A stretch of DNA of 64,000 nt from Bdellovibrionales bacterium CG10_big_fil_rev_8_21_14_0_10_45_34 (GTDB lineage Bacteria; Bdellovibrionota; Bdellovibrionia; Bdellovibrionales; 1-14-0-10-45-34): assembly GCA_002778785.1 (NCBI GenBank), contig PEZS01000001.1, forward strand, positions 1 to 64,000, written 5' to 3'. Shown piece by piece: positions 29,565-39,258 of the stretch (the stretch's first letter is position 1; each line of letters begins with the position of its first letter). The notes under the pieces were generated by a model. It had not been told where the DNA came from and ran no database searches. It was given only the letters and a program-made list of their open reading frames with translations. The translations under genes and the position numbers were made by a program.

Positions 29565-31028
29565 CTAGGAGATTTTGAGAGGAATGTCCTCTTTGAAGGC
29601 CATTTTCTGCATTCTCTCCAATACTCCGTTTTTCTCAAGGAGCTCCATGCTTTTGTGGCCCACGTAAATTCGTGGAACAAAGTTTCTGTATTGGCTTAAG
29701 ATTCTTACAACACTATTCGAAACTTCAACGAGAAGTTTGGGCTCCCCATGCCTCGTCAAAATTTTAACTGGGTCTCTTAGGAGTAAAGGATGCATGTTCT
29801 TACTCTCTTTAGCTTCCTTTGTGACAGAAGTGTGATCTTTGGTAAACTGAACATCTCGATTTGGTATGTCAAAGATCATCCAAGCATTCGGGTCAAGTTT
29901 CATAAGCTCTGCCGACAACCACTCACTAGCGCGCTGAATTTCTTTTATCACTTGGGCCTTGTGCTCGGTGCTTTGTAAAAGAGTCGGTTCGACCGGAGCA
30001 ATTTTAATTTGTTTGGGTGCAATGCGCATCGCGAGCATTTCGCAAAGTTCACGAATGACGGGATGACTCTTTTCTTGCGCAAGGTATTCATGAACCTTTG
30101 CCATAAAATAGCTGTCATTAAATGTAAAGTACTTGGACGGCTTTTGAGTAATGTCTTGAGTGAGCTCATCGAACGAAAAAGCCTGTCCCATCTCTAAAAA
30201 ATACTCTGCGATTTTAGCTGCTATGAGGTCAAACTTGTATCCGGTGCTGTCTTCTATAATTTGCGAATACCAAAAAAACCGAGAAATCAAAAAATATTCC
30301 GCAACGTTGAGACCTGATTCGTGTACGCAAAGTATTTTCTGGCCGTTGTAATCAACGGCTACCAAACTTTTTAAAAGCTGATCTAAGTCGTATACTCCGT
30401 ATTTGACCCCCGTGTGGTGAGCGTCACGCAAAAGATAATCCATACGGTCGGCGTCGATGTCCGAGTGTAGAAGTTGGTTAGCTAACACCAGCGGAGAGTT
30501 GCCGCCGATCGTCTCGGACAAATCTCTAGGATCTATGCCGCCTTCACGCAAGATAGGAGTAATCCCCCCCGGAAAGTCAGTGTTTTGTATGATGTGACTT
30601 CCGAGGCGCTCGTGGTTTGCCATTGGAAGCTGAAAACCATGGTCTCTCTGACGCTTCCAGTGGTTAATGTAGGCAAGTTCAATCGTGTGAGAGAATGGAA
30701 AGGTGCCAATGTCATGTAACAATGCTGCGAGCCGCATCTTTCGATGAAACTCAGTTTGAGGGTCACGCACTTTAGGATTGAAAAGCTTCTCATCGGAGAC
30801 AGCAAGACCAATAGCCTTGAGGACACGATCCATTACATGGAGCACGCCAAGGGCATGAGAAAACCTTGTATGAGTGGCCCCTGGAAAGAGGTAAAATGTG
30901 AATCCGAGTTGTTTAATCCATCGGAGGCGCTGGTAGTACGCTGTCTCGACGATTTCATCTTCGGTTTTGGTGAGAGAGATTGTTCCATGAATGTTGTCGG
31001 ATATCATTTTCTTAAAAATCGCCATCAC
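29565..31028 (-). CDS. HD-superfamily phosphohydrolase (dNTPase/SAMHD1-like)
   Basis: 487 residues with an HD metal-dependent phosphohydrolase domain. The metal ligands are His58 (TRFSHALGV), His105-Asp106 (ALLHDIGTFPFSH) and Asp in LLHSDIDADRMDYLLRD. These match the broad group that includes dGTPases and SAMHD1-like proteins. The first residues (NIHGTISLTKTEDEIVET and QRLRWIKQLG) also fit this group. The substrate may be dNTPs, but this is inferred. Start choice is weak: GTG 31028, ATG 31025 and ATG 31007 are all possible. No partner gene is evident. Confidence 0.85.
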   Translation of the reverse strand: MMAIFKKMISDNIHGTISLTKTEDEIVETAYYQRLRWIKQLGFTFYLFPGATHTRFSHALGVLHVMDRVLKAIGLAVSDEKLFNPKVRDPQTEFHRKMRLAALLHDIGTFPFSHTIELAYINHWKRQRDHGFQLPMANHERLGSHIIQNTDFPGGITPILREGGIDPRDLSETIGGNSPLVLANQLLHSDIDADRMDYLLRDAHHTGVKYGVYDLDQLLKSLVAVDYNGQKILCVHESGLNVAEYFLISRFFWYSQIIEDSTGYKFDLIAAKIAEYFLEMGQAFSFDELTQDITQKPSKYFTFNDSYFMAKVHEYLAQEKSHPVIRELCEMLAMRIAPKQIKIAPVEPTLLQSTEHKAQVIKEIQRASEWLSAELMKLDPNAWMIFDIPNRDVQFTKDHTSVTKEAKESKNMHPLLLRDPVKILTRHGEPKLLVEVSNSVVRILSQYRNFVPRIYVGHKSMELLEKNGVLERMQKMAFKEDIPLKIS

Positions 31029-31138
31029 TCTAAGAATAGCGAATTTTTTATGACTTGATGATTTCTTTAAAGTAATCGGGACTGGCCGATGGTCTAGCCT
31101 TGTGAAAACTGATTCATACTAACGAGGTACCTTGAGCC

Positions 31139-32305
31139 TCATTTTTGCGATATGCGAAGCTTTTGACCGGCTGAGAGGGGATCGAGTTCCCCCGAACGGA
31201 TTTTCTCTGAGAGAAGAGAAATTTCCGCAGAGTGGGCCGTTAGCCAAACTTCGTAGTTAGCCCGCAGCTCAGCCTCGAACCAACTCACCAACTGATTTTG
31301 GCGTCGCTTCTGAAAGGCGCTCCCTAACAGTTGCCTATCAACGAAGGTCTTTATTGCATCAAAAAACTCATGCCATCCAAAATCAGAAATAGAGCTTAAT
31401 GGTATTACGCTTGGAGCGCTTTCGTCGCTTGCGAATAAAATTGAAAATGCCTGAGAGAGCATCTTTGCGGCACTTTGGGATTCTTTAACTTTGGAGCCAT
31501 CAGCCTTGTTCACGACAACAAGGTCTGCAAACTCTAGGATTCCTCGCTTGATTCCTTGAAGGTCATCGCCAGCATTCGCGATGGTCAAAACAACAAAAAC
31601 ATCCACCATGTCGGCAACGGCATACTCACTTTGGCCGACTCCAACGGACTCAACGATGATTCGGTCAAATCCCGCGGCTTCGCACAATGCTATCGAAACT
31701 TGAGTGGATCGAGTCACGCCCCCCATGGCGCCTCTTGAGGGCGAGGGGCGAATGAAAGCTTCTTTTGCACGCGAGAGCTCTTGCATTCGAGTCTTATCGC
31801 CCAGAATGCTGCCACCTGAAACCGGACTTGAGGGATCAACAGCTAACACCGCTACCTTATGGCCTTGTGCTATTAGGCTTAGTCCGAATCGTTCGATAAA
31901 GGTGCTTTTTCCAGCGCCAGGGGGGCCGGTAATACCAATTCGTAGAGTTTCAATGTCCGGGTCGACTGCATCTATAGGGTTTTTTGTAGTCACTTCAGAT
32001 GCAAGTGTTCGGGTTATAAGGTTCTTGTCTCGGTTCGTATCGGAGAGATTGATTTTCGACGGAAATGCTCTAATGCGCTCCTTCTTAGTCGTAGGGTCAG
32101 TTCCTTTTTGGGGCTTTCGTGATGAGGTAAATTGCTTAAGCTCATTGAGAAGTTTTTGAACAAAATCTCTGTCGGCCTTGAGAGAGCTTTCTGCCAAAGA
32201 AATTGCGCGCGCTAGATAAGCGGGATTGCCTTTCTTGATATTTTCTGCAAATTCTTTAAGGGCCAATTCTTTCAAGTTCTCTCTCGCAATTTGGTAGGCC
32301 CCCAA
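31139..32305 (-). CDS. meaB: MeaB-type G3E GTPase, chaperone of methylmalonyl-CoA mutase
   Basis: A 388-residue SIMIBI GTPase. It has Walker [14 protein letters not shown], switch segments including the [18 protein letters not shown] region and [17 protein letters not shown], the Walker-B-like position, and NKAD for guanine recognition. MeaB loads and protects adenosylcobalamin in methylmalonyl-CoA mutase. The mutase gene lies about 0.9 kb away in the same orientation, separated by an oppositely oriented lipoprotein gene. The N-terminus is ~100 residues longer than in minimal MeaB and contains a basic linker ([12 protein letters not shown]). Start is TTG 32305. Confidence 0.93.
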   Translation of the reverse strand: MGAYQIARENLKELALKEFAENIKKGNPAYLARAISLAESSLKADRDFVQKLLNELKQFTSSRKPQKGTDPTTKKERIRAFPSKINLSDTNRDKNLITRTLASEVTTKNPIDAVDPDIETLRIGITGPPGAGKSTFIERFGLSLIAQGHKVAVLAVDPSSPVSGGSILGDKTRMQELSRAKEAFIRPSPSRGAMGGVTRSTQVSIALCEAAGFDRIIVESVGVGQSEYAVADMVDVFVVLTIANAGDDLQGIKRGILEFADLVVVNKADGSKVKESQSAAKMLSQAFSILFASDESAPSVIPLSSISDFGWHEFFDAIKTFVDRQLLGSAFQKRRQNQLVSWFEAELRANYEVWLTAHSAEISLLSEKIRSGELDPLSAGQKLRISQK

Positions 32306-32538
32306 GTTTCGAAGAAAAACTAATCTGGAGACACATAGTTACTACTTTTTCAAAAGCAAACAGCTGCCTATTGAAGCTAGCACCTATAGAATTTCAGCAT
32401 TTAGTAAAGCCATCAAGAACTATTGAATTTCTTATTGGACCCGCTAATGGGGAGTCACATGCAAAAAGTTCAATAGTAGCGTGTCAGTTTGACTCCAAAC
32501 TGGGGGGCGAGATATTGGTGCGAGCTCTTGGAGGTTTT

Positions 32539-33219
32539 GTGAGTTTACTAAAAATGAGGACATTACTAACAATCGGTATGATCGGTGTGCTATCGGGCTG
32601 CCTTCAACTTAGGGAAGACAAAATAATTGTTAGAGCCAAACTTCCTGTTGACCATGAATATGCCGGTAACGGGCGGCTCTGTATGCGGGTTATCAATAAC
32701 AATGAGTTTAAGTATGAAACCCTTAAACTGTGCCAAGACGAGATTGTAGTCAGTAACTCAAGCTTCTCATTTAATACGACTCTTGAAAGTCATATCCCAA
32801 GAGGTGTCGATCTTATCGAGGTAGCATCTGTCGATAAGATAAGGTTTTCTGTCGAAAGAAAGGCCGAGGGTTCCGACAAAGTGGAAGTGTTCAACTACCA
32901 AGGAATCCTTCAGCGCATCTCTAGGGATAATCAAGGAATCAAGGTAGATCTAGAGTTTGTGGCTGCAAACCGTCATAAAGTCGCACCGCTTGCGGACATT
33001 GAATACGGCTGCAACCTTTATTTTAACCGAAACTATCATTTAGATCACAATCCCGAAGTTGCAGTGCAAACCTGTGTTGCATGGAAGATTTCTCCAAGCG
33101 GAAGCAGTTTGTGCAGGGATCGAGTCGATAACAATAGACCTATCTCGAACGCTGTCGCCTTCAACAAGCAGATGGAATGCCTAGAAGACGTCGCGTTTGA
33201 ACAAGGAACTTTAAAGTAG
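32539..33219 (+). CDS. Lipoprotein of unknown function
   Basis: 226 residues from GTG 32539, which has GGAGG (32530-32534) four bases upstream. The reading frame extends further 5' but without a signal. The leader [15 protein letters not shown] ends in a good lipobox, so it is probably lipid-anchored in the envelope. The mature part is predominantly beta-like with several cysteines (LCMRV, KLCQD, YGCNLYF, VQTCVAW, SLCRDR, MECLED). I do not recognise the family. It overlaps the 3' end of the convergent mutase gene by nine bases. Confidence 0.65.
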   Translation: MSLLKMRTLLTIGMIGVLSGCLQLREDKIIVRAKLPVDHEYAGNGRLCMRVINNNEFKYETLKLCQDEIVVSNSSFSFNTTLESHIPRGVDLIEVASVDKIRFSVERKAEGSDKVEVFNYQGILQRISRDNQGIKVDLEFVAANRHKVAPLADIEYGCNLYFNRNYHLDHNPEVAVQTCVAWKISPSGSSLCRDRVDNNRPISNAVAFNKQMECLEDVAFEQGTLK

Positions 33220-36162
33220 ATTCTTCTCGATCTTGTCAACCAACTCTAGTGCGGCCTTGGTGATCATCGTACCCGGGCGGAAGATAGCTACTGCGCCGGC
33301 CCGAAACAGTGCCTCATCATCATCGGGTGGGATAACTCCGCCAACGACTATAAGAATATCAGCTCGACCTTGTTTAGTGAGCTCCTTCTTAAGGGATGGA
33401 ACAAGTGTTAAATGTCCAGCGGCAAGTGAGCTCATACCGACCACATGAACGTCATTCTCGATAGCCTGCTTAGCCGTTTCTTCTGGGGTTTGAAACAACG
33501 GACCCACGTCAACATCAAAACCCATATCAGCAAACGCGGTCGCAATAACCTTTTGCCCACGGTCATGACCGTCCTGGCCAATCTTAGCCACCAAAATGCG
33601 GGGCGGCCTTCCGTGTTGGGTGTGAAAAGTTTTAACTCTCTGTATGACTTTACTGATGTCGCCTTGGTTTTGTTTCATCTCTTTACTGAACACTCCTGTA
33701 ATCATTTGTGTCGGAGCTTTATGCCTTCCAAATACCTTTTCGAGCGCGTAGCTCATTTCGCCCAAAGTGGCTTTAGCCCGAGCGGCCACAACACATGCCT
33801 CCAATAAGTTTTGATTTGCGATTTTGGCTGCAACAGTCAGCTTATTTAAAGCAGCCTCCACTTCGCTCTCAGAGCGGGAGCTCTTGAGCTGCTTAAGTCT
33901 CTCAACCTGAAGGGTTCGAACTTTAGAATTGTCGACTTTTAATACTTCAACGTGTTCACTCAAAGGTTCTACAAAGCAATTCACGCCAACAACACTTTGC
34001 GCACCTGACTCGATCCAGGCCTGTGTACGGGCAGCCGACTCTTCGATGCGCATTTTAGGTATACCTGCCTCGATGGCTTTAGCCATTCCGCCAAGTTCCT
34101 CAACTTCTTTAATGTGGACCATCGCTTTTTCAAATAGTTCTTGAGTGAGTGTCTCCACAAAGTGGCTACCCCCCCAAGGATCAACAGTTTTCGTCGCGTC
34201 GGTGGACGAAGCGATGTATTTTTGTGTGTTCCTTGCAATCTCGGCACTCATTTCAGTAGGGAGCGCAAGAGCTTCGTCAAAAGAATTTGTGTGTAAGCTT
34301 TGCGTGTGACCGTGAACGGCGGCCATCGCCTCAATCGTTGTTCGCGTCACATTGTTGTACACATCTTTAGCCGTCAAACTCCAACCAGAGGTTTGGCAGT
34401 GCGCCCGTAGCGAAGTTGCCTTCTCACTTTTTGGCGAAAATTGCTTGAGCATATGGGCCCAAAGCTTTCTTCCGGCACGCAGTTTCGCAACTTCTACGAA
34501 ATAGTTCATGCCGATAGCCCAAAAAAACGACAGTCTCGGCCCCAACTGATCGATCGAAAGACCTTTTTGAATCCCTGCACGCACGTATTCTAGCCCATCG
34601 CAAATCGTGTAGGCCAGTTCAAGATCAGCGGAAGCTCCGGCTTCGTGCATGTGATAGCCTGAAATACTAATCGAGTTGAACTTGGGCATTTCCTTTGCGG
34701 TGTATTCAAAAATATCGGCGACAATTCTCATCGACTCAGCCGGCGGATAAATATAGGTGTTTCGAACCATAAACTCTTTAAGAATATCATTTTGAATGGT
34801 TCCTGTGAGCTTCGAGCGAGGCACACCTTGTTCTTCGGCGGCAACAATATAAAGAGCCATAATCGGAAGTACAGCCCCGTTCATCGTCATAGATACGCTC
34901 ATCTTATCAAGCGGGATCTGATCAAAAAGAATTTTCATATCCGAGATCGAATCTATGGCTACTCCAGCCATTCCTACGTCTCCTGTAACGCGTGGATGGT
35001 CGGAGTCGTATCCGCGATGAGTGGCCAAATCAAAAGCAATCGAAAGACCCATCTGACCCTTCGACAAATTATCGCGGTAAAAACGATTGCTCTCTTCAGC
35101 CGTAGAAAAACCTGCGTACTGCCGAATTGTCCAAGGCCGAGTAAGATACATAGTTGGGTAGGGGCCCCTAGTGAACGGACTGACACCGGGAAGGTCTTCG
35201 CTCTCTTCGACCGAAAAGTCTTTATAGCCCAGCTTAAAATCAATTCCCTCACGGGCAGTCATAAAGACGAAGTCTTGATCCAGTTTGGGCATCAAAGTAT
35301 TTCGTAGTGCCTTGATGGATTTTTCTTCCCACTTAAGATCGGTTGGACTCGAGTTACCTTTCGCTTTTCGCAAGCTGAGGTCGTCACAGGTTTGATCCAG
35401 ATTTTTAAGAGCCATCTTTGCAAGAGTGTGGGTGGCAGCTTCTATCCAGTAAGCGCCTCGCGCGGCATCTGAAGTTTTGCCGAAGTGGCATTCTTCAAGC
35501 AGAATCCAGTGCGTGAGATCAGCGATGCGAAGGGCATCTTCAAATCTAGCATCGGACTTTTCAAAAATCGGATGAATCACCATGGCATCGCAGCCGCCAA
35601 GAACTGCTGTTGCTGCCCGCTGGGTCGACTGTATCAAAGAGTTCCATCCGCGGAGCCCATCAGTTTGTTTGGAGGTTATCTTTGCAATCAAACAAAAATT
35701 TGATTTGCCGCCAGCGGCCAAATTCAAAAGTGCTCTGAGGGCTCTGAGCTTTGCGATCTCTAAAAAGGTTAAATCACCAACGCCAATCTCAATACCAACA
35801 TAGGAGGATTGATCTGCACTCACAAAGTGGGCCAGCCCGTAGGCGATTTGATTCTCTGGGGTGAGATCATCCGGAATAGAAATAGAATTTGCGGGAATTG
35901 TTCGTGTTTCTTTAAACCGCTCGATCGAAGGGGCGCTGTCTGAAGCAAAAGGTATTCTTATCCAGTCGTAGCGCCCCTCAAAGTAGCGAGCCGGACAAGT
36001 CAGCGGAAAAATATCGAAAAACTCGCTGCTGTTTTGTTGAAAGTAGACGCTAGAGAGGCCGATTAGGGGCGCTGGCTGATATTTCAGCAAGTCATCGAGT
36101 TTCACTCCCTTTGTACCTTCGCGCACCTGCTCGAGCCAAAACTCGAAATTCTTGGATTTCAT
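33211..36162 (-). CDS. Methylmalonyl-CoA mutase, large-subunit type with reduced small-subunit-like N-terminus
   Basis: 983 residues. From about residue 325 it is a complete adenosylcobalamin-dependent mutase: [19 protein letters not shown], the TIM barrel with [29 protein letters not shown] and [18 protein letters not shown]. The C-terminal B12-binding domain has the DxHxxG motif DGHDRG. It isomerises methylmalonyl-CoA and succinyl-CoA, joining Val/Ile/odd-chain fatty acid breakdown to the TCA cycle. The first ~300 residues look like a shortened MutA-type small subunit ([52 protein letters not shown]) fused in frame. MutA alone is normally about 600 residues or more, so this half is much reduced. 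MeaB is encoded nearby. Confidence 0.92.
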   Translation of the reverse strand: MKSKNFEFWLEQVREGTKGVKLDDLLKYQPAPLIGLSSVYFQQNSSEFFDIFPLTCPARYFEGRYDWIRIPFASDSAPSIERFKETRTIPANSISIPDDLTPENQIAYGLAHFVSADQSSYVGIEIGVGDLTFLEIAKLRALRALLNLAAGGKSNFCLIAKITSKQTDGLRGWNSLIQSTQRAATAVLGGCDAMVIHPIFEKSDARFEDALRIADLTHWILLEECHFGKTSDAARGAYWIEAATHTLAKMALKNLDQTCDDLSLRKAKGNSSPTDLKWEEKSIKALRNTLMPKLDQDFVFMTAREGIDFKLGYKDFSVEESEDLPGVSPFTRGPYPTMYLTRPWTIRQYAGFSTAEESNRFYRDNLSKGQMGLSIAFDLATHRGYDSDHPRVTGDVGMAGVAIDSISDMKILFDQIPLDKMSVSMTMNGAVLPIMALYIVAAEEQGVPRSKLTGTIQNDILKEFMVRNTYIYPPAESMRIVADIFEYTAKEMPKFNSISISGYHMHEAGASADLELAYTICDGLEYVRAGIQKGLSIDQLGPRLSFFWAIGMNYFVEVAKLRAGRKLWAHMLKQFSPKSEKATSLRAHCQTSGWSLTAKDVYNNVTRTTIEAMAAVHGHTQSLHTNSFDEALALPTEMSAEIARNTQKYIASSTDATKTVDPWGGSHFVETLTQELFEKAMVHIKEVEELGGMAKAIEAGIPKMRIEESAARTQAWIESGAQSVVGVNCFVEPLSEHVEVLKVDNSKVRTLQVERLKQLKSSRSESEVEAALNKLTVAAKIANQNLLEACVVAARAKATLGEMSYALEKVFGRHKAPTQMITGVFSKEMKQNQGDISKVIQRVKTFHTQHGRPPRILVAKIGQDGHDRGQKVIATAFADMGFDVDVGPLFQTPEETAKQAIENDVHVVGMSSLAAGHLTLVPSLKKELTKQGRADILIVVGGVIPPDDDEALFRAGAVAIFRPGTMITKAALELVDKIEKNLL

Positions 36163-36312
36163 AGGTTGACAGTAGAGGACAAAACCCCGGTTTTTTCAAG
36201 AAGATGCGAGGTTTCGTTTCAAGAAAGACCAGAAATTTGGTAGTCATGGTTAACCAAGGCGTGAAGCCTATTTCTACTACACGATTTTTTTACACGTGAA
36301 TCTGGAGCGTAA

Positions 36313-36993
36313 ATGGACATTCTTGAGATTGCGGTTAAGATTTTATTCTTCTTTGTGCCTTTTTTATTTGCTTTGTCTTTTCATGAGTTTGCGCACGGAT
36401 GGGTGGCCAAGCGTATGGGAGACAACACGGCAGAGATGATGGGCCGCCTCAATTTAAACCCACTCTCGCATGCAGATCCGCTAGGTACATTCGTGCTACC
36501 GCTCTCAGCGCTTTTGATCTCTGCAACGACAGGAGCTGCACCGTTCTTTTTTGGTTGGGCCAAACCTGTGCCAGTCAACTCTCGTAACTTAACAAAACCT
36601 AAGCACCAGATGTTTTGGATTGCTTTAGCCGGTCCGCTGTCGAATATTTTTCTCGCTTTCGTGGGCGCATTCGTTTACCAGCTTTTCGTACTTAAGCTCA
36701 ATCATGTCTCGTATGCCGGTGGTGTGATGGAGCTGACCAGCTTCTTCATCATCATTAACTTATTCTTAGCAGTGTTCAATTTGCTTCCGCTACATCCACT
36801 CGACGGCGGAAAGATCATTTCACGCTTTCTTTCTGTGGAGCTAGATCGCAAGCTCGAGCATTTAAGCCAATACTCCTTTTTAATATTTATGGGACTCATT
36901 CTCTTTGGCGCTTTTGCTTATTTGGCGATTCCTGTTTATTACGTTCGAAACGTCTTTCTGTGGGTTTGGGCAAATTTGATTGGATTGGTATGA
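36313..36993 (+). CDS. Site-2 protease family (M50) membrane metalloprotease
   Basis: 226 residues with several hydrophobic helices. The zinc-binding HEFAH motif sits in the second half of the first helix (FALSFHEFAHGWVAKRMGD), and the third ligand region NLLPLHPLDGGK lies near residue 160. This is the YwhC/YdiL-like M50 group without PDZ domains. Such proteins cut within membranes, but their substrates are unknown. GGAGCG lies before ATG 36313. The TGA stop overlaps the trpS ATG, and this gene leads the trpS-scpA-scpB operon, an arrangement found in many bacteria. Confidence 0.9.
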   Translation: MDILEIAVKILFFFVPFLFALSFHEFAHGWVAKRMGDNTAEMMGRLNLNPLSHADPLGTFVLPLSALLISATTGAAPFFFGWAKPVPVNSRNLTKPKHQMFWIALAGPLSNIFLAFVGAFVYQLFVLKLNHVSYAGGVMELTSFFIIINLFLAVFNLLPLHPLDGGKIISRFLSVELDRKLEHLSQYSFLIFMGLILFGAFAYLAIPVYYVRNVFLWVWANLIGLV

Positions 36994-38021
36994 CAGAGCA
37001 AAAGTCAGAAAAAAAGCCAGCGATGAAACGGGTCATGAGCGGTATGCGAACAACGGGTTCGCTACATATTGGTAATTATTTTGGGTCTTTGATTAATTAC
37101 GTAAAACTTCAGAACGAAGGGTACGAATGTTTTTTCGGAGCAATGGATTGGCACGCACTCACAACGTCCTACCGTGATTCTGAAAGTGTGGGTAATTATA
37201 CCCGTGACATCATCGCCGACTGGCTTGCATGGGGAGTCGATCCAGAAAAATCTGTTGTTTATATACAAAGCAAACTTCCGGAGCTTTTGGAACTCACGAT
37301 GGTATTTGCCAATCTCACACCGATGGGTTGGCTTGAGCGAGTCACAACCTGGAAAGACGCTATCGAAGAAATGAAATCCACCGACACCCACAATTTGGGA
37401 CGATTTATGTACCCGGTTCTTCAGGCGGCGGACATAGCCATCTTTAATGGTGAAGCCGTGCCGGTGGGTAAAGATCAAGTGCCTCACCTTGAGCTCAGCC
37501 GAGACATCATTCAAAGATTCAATAGAATCTACGGGGTGACCCTCAAAGAGCCGCAGCCTCTCTTAACAGAAAATCCGCTTGTGCCTGGTACGGACGGTCG
37601 AAAGATGAGCAAGTCCTACGGCAATATCATACCGCTAACGGAAGAGGCAAAGTCTTCGGAAAAGCGGATCAAGAAAATGCAAACGGATCCAGCCAGGGTG
37701 CGGCGTGAAGACCCAGGGGAGCCTACAAAGTGCCCTGTGTACTATATCCACAAACTCTACTCGAGCGACGACGATTTGGCTTGGGTTGAAAAGGGCTGCC
37801 GTTCGGCCGGAATCGGCTGCGGGGACTGTAAGGGGCGTCTGATCGAGAACCGCGAAAAAGTCATGAGTGGGCCCCGTCAAAGAAAGAATGAACTCTTGAA
37901 CAACAAGCAAGAACTTGATTCAATCTTGTCCAGGGGTTGCGATCGGGCCCGCGCGGAGGCGGCAAAAACAATGGCCTCAGTGCGTAAAGCCATGAAATGG
38001 TCGGGAGGAAGTTTTTCGTGA
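36990..38021 (+). CDS. trpS: Tryptophanyl-tRNA synthetase
   Basis: A 343-residue class I synthetase charging tRNA-Trp. The HIGH-type motif is TGSLHIGNYFGSL and the KMSKS motif is GRKMSKSYGNIIPL, with the Rossmann fold between them. ATG 36990 overlaps the upstream stop as ATGA. An upstream start inside the M50 gene is not needed. A cysteine pair (GIGCGDCKG) occurs near residue 285, a feature also seen in some bacterial TrpRS. The stop overlaps the scpA start. Confidence 0.95.
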   Translation: MTEQKSEKKPAMKRVMSGMRTTGSLHIGNYFGSLINYVKLQNEGYECFFGAMDWHALTTSYRDSESVGNYTRDIIADWLAWGVDPEKSVVYIQSKLPELLELTMVFANLTPMGWLERVTTWKDAIEEMKSTDTHNLGRFMYPVLQAADIAIFNGEAVPVGKDQVPHLELSRDIIQRFNRIYGVTLKEPQPLLTENPLVPGTDGRKMSKSYGNIIPLTEEAKSSEKRIKKMQTDPARVRREDPGEPTKCPVYYIHKLYSSDDDLAWVEKGCRSAGIGCGDCKGRLIENREKVMSGPRQRKNELLNNKQELDSILSRGCDRARAEAAKTMASVRKAMKWSGGSFS

Positions 38022-39232
38022 GTGTTCACGTTTCGTTGGACCAGTTTGAAGGTCCATTGGGTTTACTTCTCTATTTGATTCGAAAAGATGAGTTGGATAT
38101 TTATGATATTCCTATTCATCGAATTACAGAGCAGTATCTTGACCAGATCAAAAAAATCGTGGAGCTAGATCTTGAAGCTGCAGGCGATTTCGTTGCCATG
38201 GCGGCAACCTTGCTTCAAATCAAATCCCAGATGCTGGTGCCTTCTTACAACGAAGTGGGTGAGCCTATCGAAGTCGAAGACCCGCGCAAAACGCTGGTTC
38301 AGCGCCTTCTGGAATATCAAACGATACAAGAGGGAGCACGTTTGCTCTCCCAAAGGCCCTGGCTGGGGCGTGAGCAATGGGCTCGAGGAATTCGTGAGAA
38401 TATCGACGCAAATTCTGATGAAATTGACCTCGATGATAAAGGCCTCTTTGCGCTCATTTCCTCTTTTCGCACTGTCATGCGAAAGATCAAAAAGAAAGTT
38501 CACAAAGTGGCAGCGAGTGGCCAGAGTGTGGCTTCACGAATTCTCGAACTAAAGCGATGGTTGGTTCCCGATAAGCGTGTGGAGCTGCACGAACTACTAG
38601 CGCAAGAAATGGAGTTTAACCGGAGTTCGCATGGCGTCGACAGCTCTTCTGCTTCTTCGGCTCAGCCAAAAGCCGTTTCAGAAAAACTATTGATTAGCTT
38701 TTTATCCGTTTTAGAACTCACAAAATTGGGCTTCTTAAGAATTTTTCAATCGGACGTCTACGGGCCTTTATGGCTAACTCCGATTAAAGAAATTTCGGAT
38801 GATGTTGTAAATCGAGTTGAAGAATTCGACGCACAAGATCCTAATGCGACTGCCGAAAAGTGGGCCAGTCTCGCTGAGAATGAAGTTTTGAGTGAGGCAG
38901 CAGAAGCCGATGAAAATTCAAACTTGAATATAGGCCAAAGCGCGAACGTTAACTCTAGTGAATCTGGTTATGAAAATTTAGGTGTTGAAGGGAGTTTGAA
39001 TTTAAAGAGAAGCCCACATACAGAGGCAAACGCAAACGCAGATGCACATGCAAATTTGATTCCAAATGAAGAAATGAATTCTTCTCACATATCCGATACC
39101 GAACTTGCTCTTGGCGCTGACAAGTCAGAGGAGTTCAATGACTTACAAAATGAAATGTCGCCGACTGCGGAGTATGCAACGGATGACGATATAATAGCTG
39201 CTGAAAAAGAATTGGGTTTAGATTCGTTCTAA
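38018..39232 (+). CDS. scpA: Segregation and condensation protein A with long acidic tail
   Basis: 404 residues. The first ~275 are a ScpA kleisin: LDQFEGPLGLLLYLIRKDELDIYDIPI at the Smc-head-binding N-terminus, and a winged-helix C-terminal part including LLISFLSVLELTKLG. ScpA links the heads of Smc and binds ScpB in chromosome condensation. GTG 38018 overlaps the trpS stop and has GGGAGGAA seven bases upstream. From about residue 290 the protein continues as an Asn/Glu/Ser/Ala-rich low-complexity tail (TEANANADAHANL) that ordinary ScpA lacks. Confidence 0.92.
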   Translation: MSVHVSLDQFEGPLGLLLYLIRKDELDIYDIPIHRITEQYLDQIKKIVELDLEAAGDFVAMAATLLQIKSQMLVPSYNEVGEPIEVEDPRKTLVQRLLEYQTIQEGARLLSQRPWLGREQWARGIRENIDANSDEIDLDDKGLFALISSFRTVMRKIKKKVHKVAASGQSVASRILELKRWLVPDKRVELHELLAQEMEFNRSSHGVDSSSASSAQPKAVSEKLLISFLSVLELTKLGFLRIFQSDVYGPLWLTPIKEISDDVVNRVEEFDAQDPNATAEKWASLAENEVLSEAAEADENSNLNIGQSANVNSSESGYENLGVEGSLNLKRSPHTEANANADAHANLIPNEEMNSSHISDTELALGADKSEEFNDLQNEMSPTAEYATDDDIIAAEKELGLDSF

Positions 39233-39258
39233 AAAGACTTAAGACAACGGAGTGGATT

